Part shown: positions 24,526 through 37,272 of the stretch, one piece after another | Position numbering within the stretch: position 1 is the first letter of the stretch | Layout: every line of letters starts with the position of its first letter | NCBI RefSeq assembly: GCF_002105155.1 | Contig: NW_019028983.1 | Coordinates: 646,001 to 710,000 of the forward strand | Reading direction: 5' to 3' | DNA: 64,000 bases | Origin: Lobosporangium transversale | Taxonomy: Eukaryota; Mortierellomycota; Mortierellomycetes; Mortierellales; Mortierellaceae | Notes under the pieces: generated by a model | What the model was told of the DNA's origin: nothing | The model's input: the letters and a program-made list of their open reading frames with translations, nothing else | Database searches by the model: none | Program-made: the position numbers and the translations under genes

Positions 24526-26315
24526 ATAAAAGAAAAGGATGAAAGTAGGGTATTGCAGTCAGGGTATCCACGCTGTTTTAGCGGTGGGGATCAGTTTATG
24601 ACAAATGACTGTGTTTGTACGATAGACATAATAAAATATAGGCATATCATCAAAAGAAAATTTGAATAAGTTCGTTCAAGAAGCCGTGTGGGCTGCATGT
24701 GTGTATATTGTGCATAGCAGAGTCTGGGGAAGGACATCATTATTGACTCAGTCCAGAGGAATAGCCTTCAGCGGGAGGAAGAACTCAGTTAGTGTACGAA
24801 TCTGATGAAGTTTATGACATTAAAAAAAAAGAGGGTGACGAACTGGCATTTGATTAGTAGAAAATAAAACAGCATATCCTCTGTATGAATTTTAATGCCT
24901 CCGTTTAAGTTTATCAGTACCACAGTGATCTTGAGTGTTATGAAGAGAACGTTTGAGCACATTATGAGTTGCCTCCCTCCCTGCTGTGATAGTGTTCAAA
25001 GGATAAATGCAAAAGTCAACAACACTAACAGAAATCTTTATTTTCTATATTCTGTATTTCTTGCTTACACCAACGTGTCTTTGACCAACACTCATAGCTG
25101 TTCGTTATTTACAGCTACTGAACACCATTGTCCATTCACAGTACTACCAGCCACAGTAAGAAACGTCTGAGTGCCTCACACCCTTTGTCGTAGCTCCAGT
25201 TGATGCTCCTCACATTCGCACGCACAGACTAACAACAATTGGTTGCATCCACCAATGATGTTCACCCCGTGTGAACCCAGTCAATGACTACATTACCACT
25301 GGTGTTTCACAGGGCCTCTGTCACAGCGGGTCTGCTAGACATAAGACTCTTGTCAAGCTGGTACAAATTAATATAATCAACAATCAAATGTACCTTTTTT
25401 TTCTTAGCTCCAGTTGGACGTTAGGATCTTATCTGCGTGCTTCACCGATAAAGACGGCAACGGGTAATTCTCAAGCTTACCAGTAAGACTCGGTATATTT
25501 TTTTTAAAAAAAAGGAATTGCTGTTCTACAGTTACCACAGGAGTAATGTTACCTACTAATACGATTTGGTGATCGAGGGGAATTCCGGATGGATGGAATG
25601 GCTGTTTGACTTTAGCAAGAACTTTGACCTTAAAAAGCGACTACATTGCCTTTTGTAAAATTGATATTCATGTGTTCATGAGAAAGACGGTTTTCCCATC
25701 CGGATATGAAGCCTGATTGGCTGCGTATCTTGCTGTGGCTGAATAACAAAAGATTTTTTTAATTTTCCCGCCAAAAAAAAAAAAAGAAAAAAAAAAGTGG
25801 AATGAAAAGTGGGAACTTGACTCTCAAGGTGAATAGGGGTGTAAAAGGGCAAGTAGAAGAGAGAGATGTTTACGCTTTTTGAAGAGAGGGCATGTTAAGC
25901 GTCGGTACCTGCCTCCCTCGTCCAGCAAGAAAGATTATGTGATCAACCATAGTTGCAGGATTGCAGGAGTCAAGATTTACCAACTGTCGATGTCGAATGA
26001 AGAGAGAAAAAAAAAAATGAAGTCATATTTCGTTCGTGTTGACAAATATGCAAGACCAACAGACCTTTTAAATTCACTCGTTCTTCGTTCTTGTTTCTAA
26101 ACTCATTTCCATTTCTTTCTCTCTTTTCTTTTCAGGCTTCTTTACCCCCTTTTTTCCCCCTGTAAGCTTGCAACCGTATTTTACATCATCAACGACAGTA
26201 ATAGCAATCTTTCCCTTAACGTTTATTCTCACCCCCATCTTCACAGAAAAGCACAAACATACATTTTTAATATCCGCTTTGAACCTGTGCCTTTGGTTGT
26301 ACCCTCTTCTTTATC
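24526..26315. other. Spacer between DOHH and the methyltransferase gene
   Basis: About 1.8 kb with no supported coding sequence. Open frames near 24895 and 25879 lack domains or splice partners. A/T tracts lie at about 25500 and 25774. The pyrimidine-rich segment from about 26100 to 26310 probably belongs to the leader of the downstream gene. Confidence 0.5.
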
Positions 26316-29300
26316 ATGGGCCCTTCACATTCAAAATCAAAGAAAAACCGGTACTCGACTTCATCCACCAGCGCTTCTTTCAAAAAATCCAGTTCAAGAG
26401 TCATCCCTTTTAGATCTCGGGCTAATTCCGATACATCCCTTGCGCCAGATCCATCACAATGGAGCTCACATCATGCTGCGGAAGACAATAACCGGGTCTA
26501 CTATCCAAGCCATGATTTTGGCTTGGATAAGACCAAAGGCTCATCCCATACTAAAAGCGCACGAAATAGCGATAATAGTGCTCTCCAACAAAGCAATAAT
26601 ATGAGTCAACCTCGAACAAGTGCATCGCACGGCCGTCCATCGTTCTCATTGCTTCGTGGTCGTAAGAGTGGACAGTATCAGCGTGAAAATGAAGGCCAAC
26701 AGTCTCAACATATTATTTATATCAGTGCACCAATCAGTACGGATCAACCTCAACCTCAACCTACAATGATCCATAATTTCGATCAGTTTTATGATGAACC
26801 ACCTCGGGCTACCTCCGGAGCATATAAAGCGCCTGTACCCTTATTGCCGATCGAAGCTCAGCAACAACAACAGCAGTCAAAGCAATCATCTTTTTCATTC
26901 CCACCACAGATAGAGCTTCCTTTTAGTCCCTCAAGAGCTGACTCTTGGTCATTTCCTTTCCCACCTGAATCTATGCCATCATTGCCTGCGCATGAGCCAC
27001 AAAGTTTGTTGAAAGAGAGTTTACGTAATGCAACCACAGTGGAAGAGAACAAGAATGGGTCAAGAGTGGTCGGATCCCATAACAATAGCAGCAGTAATAC
27101 TCAATCAGGTTCTGCCCTCACTTCTGGCGCAGGTATTGGCGGACACAAGAGGGACAAGCTCATCTCCGAATCCAGTCCCTCATCTTCATTTTCTAACACT
27201 TCTCAGATGGGTTTCAGCATAGGAAGGCAGCGTTCCAGCAGAAACAATGTAGTTCATCCAGAGAGCTATACCGATTCAAAGTCGGCCCGACAGCGTCACC
27301 AATTACAATATCAGGGGAATTCAGAGAATACATCGCTTATTTCATTGCCTGGGTCAAAGTACAAAGGTCGTGACGGGATATTGAAAGGTGGTGGTGAAGA
27401 TGACAGTCTAGTGCCAAGCAAGAATGCATCAGAGTTATCATTGTTGGGCTCAGTGATCAACACTGCTGGTAAAAGCCCGAATCTTGTTGGTGCCAACACA
27501 TTAAAGGGTAATTATGACAGCCAGTTCTCGGGCGCCCAACTACAACAACAACAGCCACAGCGACGTTCTCAGCCAGAGTCGCTATATGCAGCAAGTGATC
27601 ATGATCTGGCTCCAGATTCTCTGATTAAGAATGACTTGTCTAGTAGTTATAAGACCGGGACGAATCCTTCTTCCGCCCGTGAATCCATGGTCTCGGTCAG
27701 TACAGCCAATTATCAGTGGATGGAGGGCCAAGCCGAAGACTTGAGTGTGCAGGATGCTATCAAACGTGATTCTATTATGATGCTATTTCACTCTCCAACT
27801 GTACCGGAATTTGATGTGTCAGCTAGTCAACCACCCTTAATTGGGAAATTAAATCTCGAAGAGCAAGCACAGCAGCTATTAAAGCAGCAAGCGCAGCAAC
27901 ATGCTTTGTTGAAGTGCTTTTTCAGAGGCAACTATCATGCTCCGATCGATAAGCAGAAGCTTGGTTCTGTTCTTGATGGTAGGGATTTTTGTTTGTTTAA
28001 GAATACGCTAGACCAAACTATTGTTTGTGCTATATTTGATTAAAGTTAATGACGGAATTATGTTTATTCTCATAGTCCAGATGACGCGCATGGCTAATCT
28101 CGTCATTTTTTTTTTTTTTTTTCCCACTCTTATCACCTTTCTAGTCGGCTGTGGGCCAGGTCTATGGATGAAGGATATGGCTCTCGAGTTCCCGCTGACG
28201 GAAATACATGGCATCGACTTGAATGTTCCGATTCGCCGTCGACGTCCTCGAGGGGCTGCCTCGTCTCCAACATCACCCAATTGTAATCGTACCAAAAAAT
28301 CAGAGTTACACAGTAGCCTTCAGAGCAATAGCTCCTCTGGTACATTCTCAGGAGCTCATGTAGGGTTAGGTATTGGTCTAGGTACGGATCCCACCAGTCC
28401 TACATTAACTGCAGCACCAACCATGCCACACTCGATACCAAGCAATTGCTCCTTTCATAAAGGTGATATCCTGATGGGCTTGCCATTCCCGGATAATATG
28501 TTCGATTATTGTCATGTAAGCTTAGTGCTTTGGGGCTATCGTTTGAACTATTTCCCAGATCTCCTTAATGAACTGATCCGGGTGACCAAGAAAGGTGGAT
28601 GGATAGAGTTTGTGGATCTGGATCCTTGCATAATGAGCCCTACTGAAACCGGAGCAAGCGTTAACGAATGGGTATGATATCAAGGTTGATTCCCTTTATG
28701 CCTTATATACATTGCTATGATGATTATTGTTAACACAGCTTTGTCCAATAGATCAAGACGGGTTTGATTCATAGTAACATGGACCCAGCTCTGGTCAGGA
28801 ACCTGCCAAGATTCTTGAGAGAATTTTGTGATTCCACCATCGAGGCGGCTCAACTCAATGGCAATATTGGTAGTCATCCATCATCTCTTTCATCATCGTC
28901 GCCTAACCAGCGCAAGAGTAGAAGCTCGTTTACTACGCCTATGAATTCCTCTGGGCTTGAGAACCTCACAGTCTCCAAAATATCTTTGCCTTTTGGGCCA
29001 TGGGGCGGGCAAGTCGGAGAGCTCTGGCAACAAACATTCACATCATTCTTGCAGGGGCTAGAACCTATGATAGTGGATGCAGCGCTTTCAGGATTAGTAA
29101 TAGATCAGTATCATCGTCAATGTCAACAAGAGATGCAGCGGCTTATAGAGAGCGCGAATACTGATGGGAAGCTTGGATCAGAACTTACACAATATGATCA
29201 AAGGCTGTGCACACACAAGGCATGGTACCATTTAATCACTCAGTTGCTCAAGGATGCCTTACTTGCCTCGGAGACGACATCTCATGCATCGCCATTGAAC

Positions 29301-31040
29301 AGCAGCGGGACAGCTTCCTCGTTACCTTCTTCTCCAGTCAAAGAGGTGCGCTCATATAACAATCTTTATGTTGCGTATGCTCAGAAAGTAGACATTGAGG
29401 AGTTGAAACAACGGCTACTGCTACAACACCTAGAGCAAGAAATCTTGAGTCCTAACCCTGATATGACTTCGCTACCCATGTTCTCATTGGCGGATGCAGC
29501 AAGAATAAGAGCCTCACGACAGCAGCAAGGGCGAAGTCATGACCAAGGACAAACCTTATCCTTATCACAGCAACTAGGAGCAACCAATATAGGCGCATCA
29601 GATGATGGTGACGCTCGTCCGGAGCACTATAAACAACTAGCGAGCAGATTACGTCATAAACTTTCATCGCCCAAGTTACATCAACAATATGCTGCGTCTT
29701 TTCCTGACAGCCATGAACGCGATCAAAAGGCAGAGGAGACCGGCAACGATGGATATGCTTCACAAAAAAAGAACCGCTACGGTCTAGTCGCATCCTTGAC
29801 ACAAGAGGCGCTCGCAACATTTAATAGGGCGAATGGGCAGGAGACCACTGTAGCGACGCCTGGCTCTTCGGCGGCACCACCAACGCCTACGTCCATCGCA
29901 GCACTTTCAATCCGCAGCAGCTCACGGAACTCAAATAGGAACAGCAGTATCTCTGGCTCCACAACCGGAGTACAGCCCTCAATAGGCACCCCTGGATCGA
30001 TGCCAAGCCCTTCTGGGTTTGTTAGTCCACGAATCACGGCAGCTATGAATGGATTAAAGCGTCAGGGTTCTGTTCAAAGTAGACTGGATAGTCCTCAATT
30101 GCAACCAATGGAGACTACTGGCAAGGAAGGAAATAAGGGCGCTTCATTTGAACTCGATTATTTTAACCAAACACATGTTCATCACTACCCCACGCTGTAC
30201 CATCTCCATCAGATGAATTCCACCAATAAGAAGCGCAGTCAGCTGTCACAAACTATCGCTTCTGCCTCATCTGCTGAAGCTGCTGGTATCACAACCGTGA
30301 GTCATTCTGGTGATCAGGTAAGCACTCCTGATGCCGGATTAGAGCCAAAAGCTAAGAATAAGCCCGAACTAGAGCAAAAGCAGATAGTGCACGGCGCTTC
30401 AGATATGACAAAAAATAGAAGGGGTAACGAAAATGGTGTGGATAAGAGATCAGGTATTTTGATTCCACTGCAGGATGGTGATGAGGACGATGATATGGAC
30501 GAAAAATTCGAGATGATGGGAGACCTAATCAGTCCAGAAGGTATTGTTGGCGTGGTTCCTGAGCACTCTGCATCCGTACAAGAACATCTAGTTCCGATCA
30601 AGTCATCGACTGCGCTTGTAGAGCTTGCATGCGAACAAAATGATGGTACTGAGCATGGCGGAAGCATTAGAAAGGATAATACGATCGATATGACCATGGG
30701 CAAAAAAGTCTCGCCTGACGAAGGAGAGCAGGATGAGGATGACAAGAGTGTTGTGGACGATAGTCAACTTCAAATGCTGCCTATCTCAGAGGAAGAAGAG
30801 ACGCCCCCAAAGTCACTTTTTTCAACGGAGAATGATGATAATGCTCCAACCACTCCAGTGCCTACAATCGAGGAAATTGTTACTGCAGCTAAAGCCGGGG
30901 CTGTCGCACCAATGAGAGCCCGTGATGACGCATCTGTCCCAACCATCAGACAGATTGTAACTTCTGCAAAGAAAACCGCTATTCCTATCCCAGTAAGGTC
31001 TGCGAAGGCAAGGGGACAAGGTGCCGACGTCCGCGGTTGA
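26316..31040 (+). CDS. Large SAM-dependent methyltransferase with disordered flanks
   Basis: Exons 26316-27978, 28145-28671 and 28752-31040 splice in phase to a 1492-residue protein. Residues 1 to about 500 are Ser/Gln-rich and probably disordered; the N-terminus MGPSHSKSKK has Gly2 and Ser6, so N-myristoylation is conceivable. A class I methyltransferase core starts at the exon 1/2 join: SVLDVGCGPGLWMKDMA (motif I, GCGPG at about 556-560), then IHGIDL, GLPFPDNMFDYCHVSLVLWG and ELIRVTKKGGWIEFVDLDP. Between the second and third strands there is a roughly 75-residue Ser/Thr/Pro-rich insertion. After the domain comes a long low-complexity C-terminus with acidic patches and a repeated PTIEEIVTAAK / PTIRQIVTSAK motif near the end. 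The substrate is unknown. Its neighbour is a PR/SET protein, but no functional link is shown. Confidence 0.85.
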
Positions 31041-31660
31041 TGATCCAGTATCAGAGGCAATAAAGAGATGTTTTGGCTGCAAGTTGACGCAACGATTTTT
31101 ATCCATGAAAATGTCAGCACCTACTACTTTAGCGGCGTCAAGGACCAGGATGAGGTGATATCTGGATAGACAAGAAATAGTATAATATACACATTACCTA
31201 AACACGTATTTAGTATAACTTAATAATCGTAATTCTTTGTACCCATTTTTTAACAACAACTACTATAAAGTAAACCTGAAGGGTGGTTGCAGCCAAAGCG
31301 AGCAAAGTCATGTGAGATCGAGTGAAAGGAAAACGAGTGTGAATTGAGAGGATGCACGATCATTGATGTAGTCAGTAAGCAATGGTTCATTCTTCTAACT
31401 CTCCTGCCTGCCTCTATTACGCTGCATCGTCCATTGTAGTCGCTAGATTTGTACATCTAAATTATAACCGGAGTCATAGTTGCTTGAGTCAGTTATTTCC
31501 TGTGATTTGTTGTGATCTGTACATTGTAATTAATTGCGGCGATGGCTCCGTCTTTAAATTAATCGTCTCTCACACTACAGCGGAATTACAATTTGAGTCT
31601 TTGATGCATTAATTGAATTTGGTGACTGTGGCTGAATGGGACAAAAAAAAGACTTGCATG

Positions 31661-31691
<31 letters not shown>

Positions 31692-31807
31692 GTCCTTCAT
31701 GCTTAGATTCATTAAACCAGCTTCATTCTTCCTTTCTCAAATATCATTCCGTTTGATTGATTCGTTAATCGACGTCCTTGCTTTTCTCTATTTATATTGT
31801 ACAGAGG
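31041..31807. other. Spacer and probable leader of the PR/SET gene
   Basis: About 770 bases without a supported gene. It contains a T tract of 28 bases at 31662-31689 and a pyrimidine-rich tract towards the downstream start. The sequence tgtacag just before 31805 could be the acceptor of an intron in the 5' untranslated region. Confidence 0.45.
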
Positions 31808-34800
31808 ATGCCCACGGTACAACCAAGGGTGTTACCTCCTACTCTTTCACCTCCTTCTTTATCCTTGTCATCCCTTTCGCCTTCCTCTCCACCTCTTCCT
31901 CATTCTTTCGTCTCTTCAGCTTCGTCTCTCTCTTCTCCTTATCGGTTCTCTTCTGACACTCCTCCCATCGCTATGGAACGATCTCACCAGTCTCGTTGGT
32001 CGCAAGACCGCTCTGTCCATAATAATACCTATGTTCACGGGCATTCGTATAATGATCGTGTTAGGAAAGATTCTGAAGCGATGTACTACTCTAGCCATTC
32101 AGATCCTTACTACCAGCATCCTCATTCTGAATCCCGATCTCATTCGCCTTCATCGCCTTCTCATCACGACCGGTACCAACGTCAAAGCTCCCCAGAGGCC
32201 TATCATCACCAACATTATCAGTATCAGAGTTCTCACTGTCCACCACAATCGCATCACTACCAAGAGAACAGTGGAAGTTATAGGACAAACGGAGAGCATT
32301 ATTTTGGACGGTTGGGTCATCGGCGTTCGACAGATTCTGCGGCTGCAGACACATTGCTGCTGCTTAGTGCTGCTGCTTTTATGGACCCAGCAGCTGTTCG
32401 AGCAGTCATGGCAACGGACATTGACAAACGAATGGGTACAGCCGAATCGACAGATGATCATCATGACAGCAGCAGCAGCAATAGCAGTAATGAACGTCAT
32501 GTTCAAACAACGGCCCACCATAATTTTCATACCGCTCACGCGACGTATTCGCACCACCAAAGGCGCTTCTCCCCACCACCAGACCGTCCTTGTCTCCATC
32601 CAATGACAAAGACTATCTCTGCACCTGTGCTATCTTCTTCGTCTGCATCGCCCTTACCCACTCTTGAACAGCAATCGAGGCTGTTCCATCGCTCGGTGGA
32701 CATGGATATGGACATGGTCATGGGGCCTAGACAGCCGAGCCCTTCTTCATCTGTCTCTTCAAATAATCATCCTCTTCCCATAACAGATCGGTCTGTTGGT
32801 CCTAATTGTGGATCATCAACTTTGATTCCAGACGCTCGAACCCGTTCTTTAAATCTTGTTTTCTCTGTAGCGACGTCTGAACAATCTGTAGATTCTGTTA
32901 GCAGTAACTTTGGCGATAGTCCTGCCACTATTGAGAATGACACAACGGAAGTAATGCAGATGAAAAAGAATGCTCAAGGGGAGGACGATGAAGGCGAGGA
33001 TGAGGTCATGTCAGAAGGTGTAGTGCATTTGAATATGAGGTCAACACCTGGGACCCTGTCCTCACAGAGCAAGACTCGTTCTTCTCGTCAGTCTTCACAT
33101 CCATCACTGCCCATGCTTCCATCTATCTCCACCTCCGCTTCAGTCTTGCAAGCCAATCAGTCTTCCCAGGACTCACCAAGGACACCGACAAGCGCAAAGA
33201 CTCCTCGGACACCGAAGCAGAATAAGGCTCCAAAGCTCGCTAAGGCCCCTCGTATGCCTAAACGTAGCCATAGTGATTTTCAAGCTAGCAACAGCATTAG
33301 TAGTGGCCGAGGAGGTAGGAATAGCCTTCGGGATACTCATGGAGATTACTTCTTTTCACCCTTTCCACCCTCGGCCTCGACCTCGACTGCGACTTCTCCC
33401 TCTTCCCCATCCTCGTTTCAAGCCCAGCTTCAGCTGTTAACACAGAACTTTGTCTCGGTCCAACCTCGTGCTGATACAACGACTCGATTCCGCCGAGTAC
33501 CCACTTCGCATAACAATGCCACTGTCACCACTACGACAGTCTCTAGCACAGCAACGCCACCATTCTCTCCACCAGTCTCGCCTGGAGCGGATCTGATACG
33601 GGACTCTCCATTCAATGCTGCCTCTAGTCCTGCAACTGCTTCACCCACTAAGGGAGTAAATGCATCTGGGACAGATGGACAAACAACTGAATCATTGTCA
33701 TTGTCGTTGATGCCATCGTCATCATCAATAGCACCGATCACACGATCTAGCTCATCAGCCAAACCAACGATGACAACATCTCAACGATCTCTCTTGAAAC
33801 CACGTTGGCATACACAACCATATATGATGTACCTGGCATTGCGAGCCATGCCGAATCAGACAGCAGCACGACAAGAGTTGATCATGGCTGCTGTAGAGTT
33901 GGACAAGAAATTCAGTGCAGAAAAGGGATTGCCACGTGTTTTTACAGGCAAAGTAAGTTTCATGCCCGACCTTCTCACATAATCAGAGGGAGAAAAAAAC
34001 ATCAGACGAGCTTAAACTAATGAACCTTATATTTTACCATTTTGGATGAAATTAGACTCCTATGAACTCTGCATCTGCATGTTTGACCAACAATGGTGAC
34101 AAATACTTTATACCATTCAAACCTGAGGGAAGTAGAAGTACGCATTTCAGACTCGCATACCAACCTGTAGACTTTGAGTCGACATTGAAGGCATACAATA
34201 ATTGGATGGAGCAACTGATAAAACATGACTGGCCTCGTTGTTTTGGAAATCCCAAAGAAGGCATCAAGAAATCGCAACTGGAAAACGAGTCTATCCGAAC
34301 GACTCGACCAGAGATACAACGTGCATACTCTTCTCCAGAATCTAAAAAACGCGGCCCTGATTTAGAAGAACAAGAAGACGGGCTTGATTCTGGAAATAAT
34401 AAGAAGGTTAGGGCCGAAGGTGAAGAAGATGGATTAACAGTAGCAACGGCACTAAACCAAGAGGACAATCGTAAGGACTCGGATAGAATGCACATACACC
34501 GTTTGGATATTAAGGCGGCGGGAAGCTATGATGGTTCCACGTCTTGTCCACCAACACCCACAGCAGCTTTGGCTGCCGCAACTGAGAAAAGTTTATCTCT
34601 AAAGGAGCCGTTCGAAAGAGCGTCGCCCATTTATCGCCTTGAAGACCTTGACCTAGAAGGAGTACCCACTGATCTTGCAGATATTGTTCAGGTCAACGTC
34701 TCCATGATTCCCAATGCTGGCAATGGGTTGTTTGCAAAGATAGATGTACCTGCAGGGACTCCTTTAGGGTTTTATTTTGGTGTGCCGATGACCGAGAATG

Positions 34801-35381
34801 AATTCGATTCTCTCAAAGATGGCGTTGGCCAGGCATTACATTACTCACTTATGTACCAGCGGACAGTTCTGGATGCGACAGATGATCATGGTCAGCCTTA
34901 CAGGGATCCTCGGGGACGACTGTTCTGCCCATTCCATTTCATGAACGATGATTCTGATGGCAATGTGTCGTTTATCGCTGGCAGTGTGGTGAACCAAGTG
35001 ATTTGTATGACAAATCGCGATGTGAAAGCAGGCGAGGAGCTGCTTGTATACTTTGGCAAGGAGGTGATCGACCGAGGCTCAGCTTGTCTTTCTCCTTCTC
35101 CATCTTCTATTTCTACTACTGCCTCTGCCTCTACCCCTGCTTCCGCTTCTGTCACTGCTCCTGCTCCTGCTCCTGCTCTTACCATTCCGGGCGTTGCTAC
35201 AGGGTCTCAAGGACAGGAGATGACAGTTCAGCCTGATGAAGATTTGGATGGAAAGAAAAGTACGAAGGCTGCAGGATCACGGTCTAGAGCATCATCACCC
35301 CTTAAAAGAATAGTTCCAGCAGAGGATACAGGACGGCCCCGGAGAGAGAGTGCTTACAAGCCTGTTCGATACACACGCTAA
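31808..35381 (+). CDS. PR/SET-domain protein
   Basis: Exons 31808-33952 and 34056-35381 give 1156 residues; a start at 31973 (MERSHQSRW) would give 1101 and avoids a compositionally odd Ser/Pro/Leu-rich leader, so the start is uncertain. Residues up to about 660 are His/Ser/Pro-rich and disordered, with a Lys/Pro patch (KTPRTPKQNKAPKLAKAPRM). A conserved segment then crosses the splice junction (MYLALRAMPNQTAARQELI to TPMNSASACLTNNGDKYF). The SET domain lies at about 927-1052: NAGNGLFAKIDVPAGTPLGF, RLFCPFHFMNDDSDGN and MTNRDVKAGEELLVYFG. The usual NHxC catalytic motif is replaced by MNDDSDGN, as in PR (PRDM-type) domains, so activity as a lysine methyltransferase is uncertain. A nuclear role in chromatin is plausible. 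The C-terminus has a low-complexity Ala/Pro/Ser run. Confidence 0.82.
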
Positions 35382-35484
35382 AAAAAATATCGAAACTTTT
35401 TTTTTACTCCCATTCTTTTACTTATTCTCTGTTCTCTGCACCTTAAAAATTCTGTTTTTCATTGCTTGTTTTCTTTTTTTTTCT

Positions 35485-35515
<31 letters not shown>

Positions 35516-35672
35516 GTTGTTGTACTTTTAAAGCCTTAATACATCGTAAGCTCATTTGATCATGTAATATTAGAAAAACATAACCTCTTCCCCCCTAAGC
35601 TTGTAATTGGGTCATTGACATTCATGGAGTTGACGGGTTTGTTAATATTTTATTTTATTTTTATTTTATTTT

Positions 35673-36814
35673 TTAAATCTTGGTCATTTGTGCAGCCACT
35701 TTAAAGTTGGCACGAAGTTTCCGTTTTTCTGCAAACTGAGCATTGACGTCTCGTTGCCGCGCATCCATCATTTGTGAGAGGGCTATAGAAGATGAGTTTG
35801 TTGAATTGCCAGAAGGTGTGGCGGGCGTAGCAGGGTTATTCATTTGAGGTGTCGATGCAGCCATTGGATCCGTTGAAGGCAACGCTCCTATTGTAAGAGA
35901 GGGAGTACTTGGATCCAAGGCTCCAGAAGCTGTAGGAGTAGATGAAGACATGATAACATCGGAGCTCGGGAAAGGTGAAGGCGCAGTGACTCCTAGGGAT
36001 GCAGGCGCTCCAACAGGAGTTGCGACTGTAGAGCTAATGGCAGTTGGTGTGGGCGCACCAGCACCGAGAGCGCCGGTAGTGGTAGCTATTGACATATTAG
36101 AGAGCACACCTGAGGCTGGTGTAGACCCTGCGGGTGTATTGACTAGACTGACGGCGGGTCCAGGTGAGAACATGGTCGTATCTGTCCCAGTAGTGCTATT
36201 ATTGTTGGTGCCATGTTGAGTATTCAAGTTGTTATGAATATGGCTTTGCATACGTGGGGACATAAAGTTGGGTTTAGGAGTCCCTGTAAAATGTGTTGAA
36301 GTTGTTGTTGATGAAGAGGAGGCAGATGGTGTGGAGACCACATTAGAAGCAAAATTAGGGAGGATGGTTAGGGCAGAGAATCCTGTTGCTTTGGCTTGAT
36401 TTGAGAGAGTATCGAGTTGAGTCAAGAGATTAGCAGTGTCGGCTATAAAAATAGGCTTTAATTAGTTGATTGCTTTCCTTCAATATGGTCTTGATAGAAG
36501 AATATATTTTTTTTTTACCAATGGCTTCTTGTTGGGTATATGGATGCTTGAACGACTCTTCACTATCAAGAAAGAAAAAAGTCGATTTGAATATTTTTTA
36601 TCCAAAAAAAGTAGTTTAGCCCACAAAGTAAAAAGCAGGATAGATTCCTTTACATTTTATGAAACATGACAAGACCTTGTCGCTCAACTTCTCCAAGTTG
36701 ATTAAGTAGGACATGGAGGGACGTCATCAGTTCCTTGTCAAAAGGCACTTGAGGTTGTGCTGATGGACGTCCTTGTGGCCGTGGGGATTGGATGCTACTG
36801 GCAGGTGATTGCAT
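35673..36814 (-). CDS. Unrecognised Ser/Thr/Ala-rich protein
   Basis: Exons 36814-36654, 36562-36519 and 36442-35673 remain in phase and give 324 residues. I do not recognise the family. Residues 1-20 are Ser/Pro/Gln-rich. Residues of about 25-90 form a likely helical region (PFDKELMTSLHVLLNQLGEV, then KHPYTQQEAIADTANLLTQL). A long Ser/Thr/Ala/Pro-rich middle and a short basic, probably helical C-terminus (MMDARQRDVNAQFAEKRKLR) follow. A helical head plus low-complexity tail would fit a small Mediator-like or other transcription subunit, but that is speculation. The 44-base middle exon is supported by clean GT-AG sites on both sides and by continuous helical heptads across the joins. Confidence 0.6.
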
Positions 36815-37272
36815 TGTATATGAAAGATTATGTGTAAATATGGATGTATTACAGAATAAAAGCCTTCAATACTGATCTTGATTCTAATCCTGACGTTGGT
36901 ACTGATGCTGATGCTTATTGTTCCTTATGTTATGAATGAACACTGTTTTATGCATGTGAACAAATATATAATAAGTCTGTGCAGGCGTGTCACGGTGTTG
37001 TGACAGCCAATTGAGTTGCAGCTCCAATGATCCCACCTTGGATAAAACACCAAGGATTGTACGTGTCAGAACAATCGAGGTCCTAGACTACGTTTACCAA
37101 ACACATCTGTTTAATGCTGGTATCCAGTCAATTTTATGAGGAATGATGAAAGCGGGATGTTTTTATCTGTACAATCAAATACTCTGGATGAACACGAAAA
37201 AAAAATGGCAATAGTAATAATGATAATAATAATAAAAGGCCTTTCTCAAACAAAATTGCTATGATGTCCTCA
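36815..37272. other. Spacer
   Basis: Between the start of the Ser/Thr/Ala-rich gene and the stop of the BAG-domain gene, both on the minus strand. It holds the promoter of the former and the 3' region of the latter. Small AAT-type repeats occur near 37207-37235. No gene is seen. Confidence 0.6.

Noticed and set aside
24047-24529. A 160-codon alternate frame over the last DOHH exon
   Set aside because: It overlaps the DOHH exon, whose HEAT-repeat frame is clearly the coding one.
30314-30745. A Ser-rich 143-codon minus-strand frame
   Set aside because: Antisense to the acidic tail of the methyltransferase gene; composition explains the openness.
32150-32599. A 149-codon minus-strand frame and a 269-codon plus-strand frame within the PR/SET gene
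   Set aside because: Both overlap the first exon of the PR/SET gene in other frames and show no domain.
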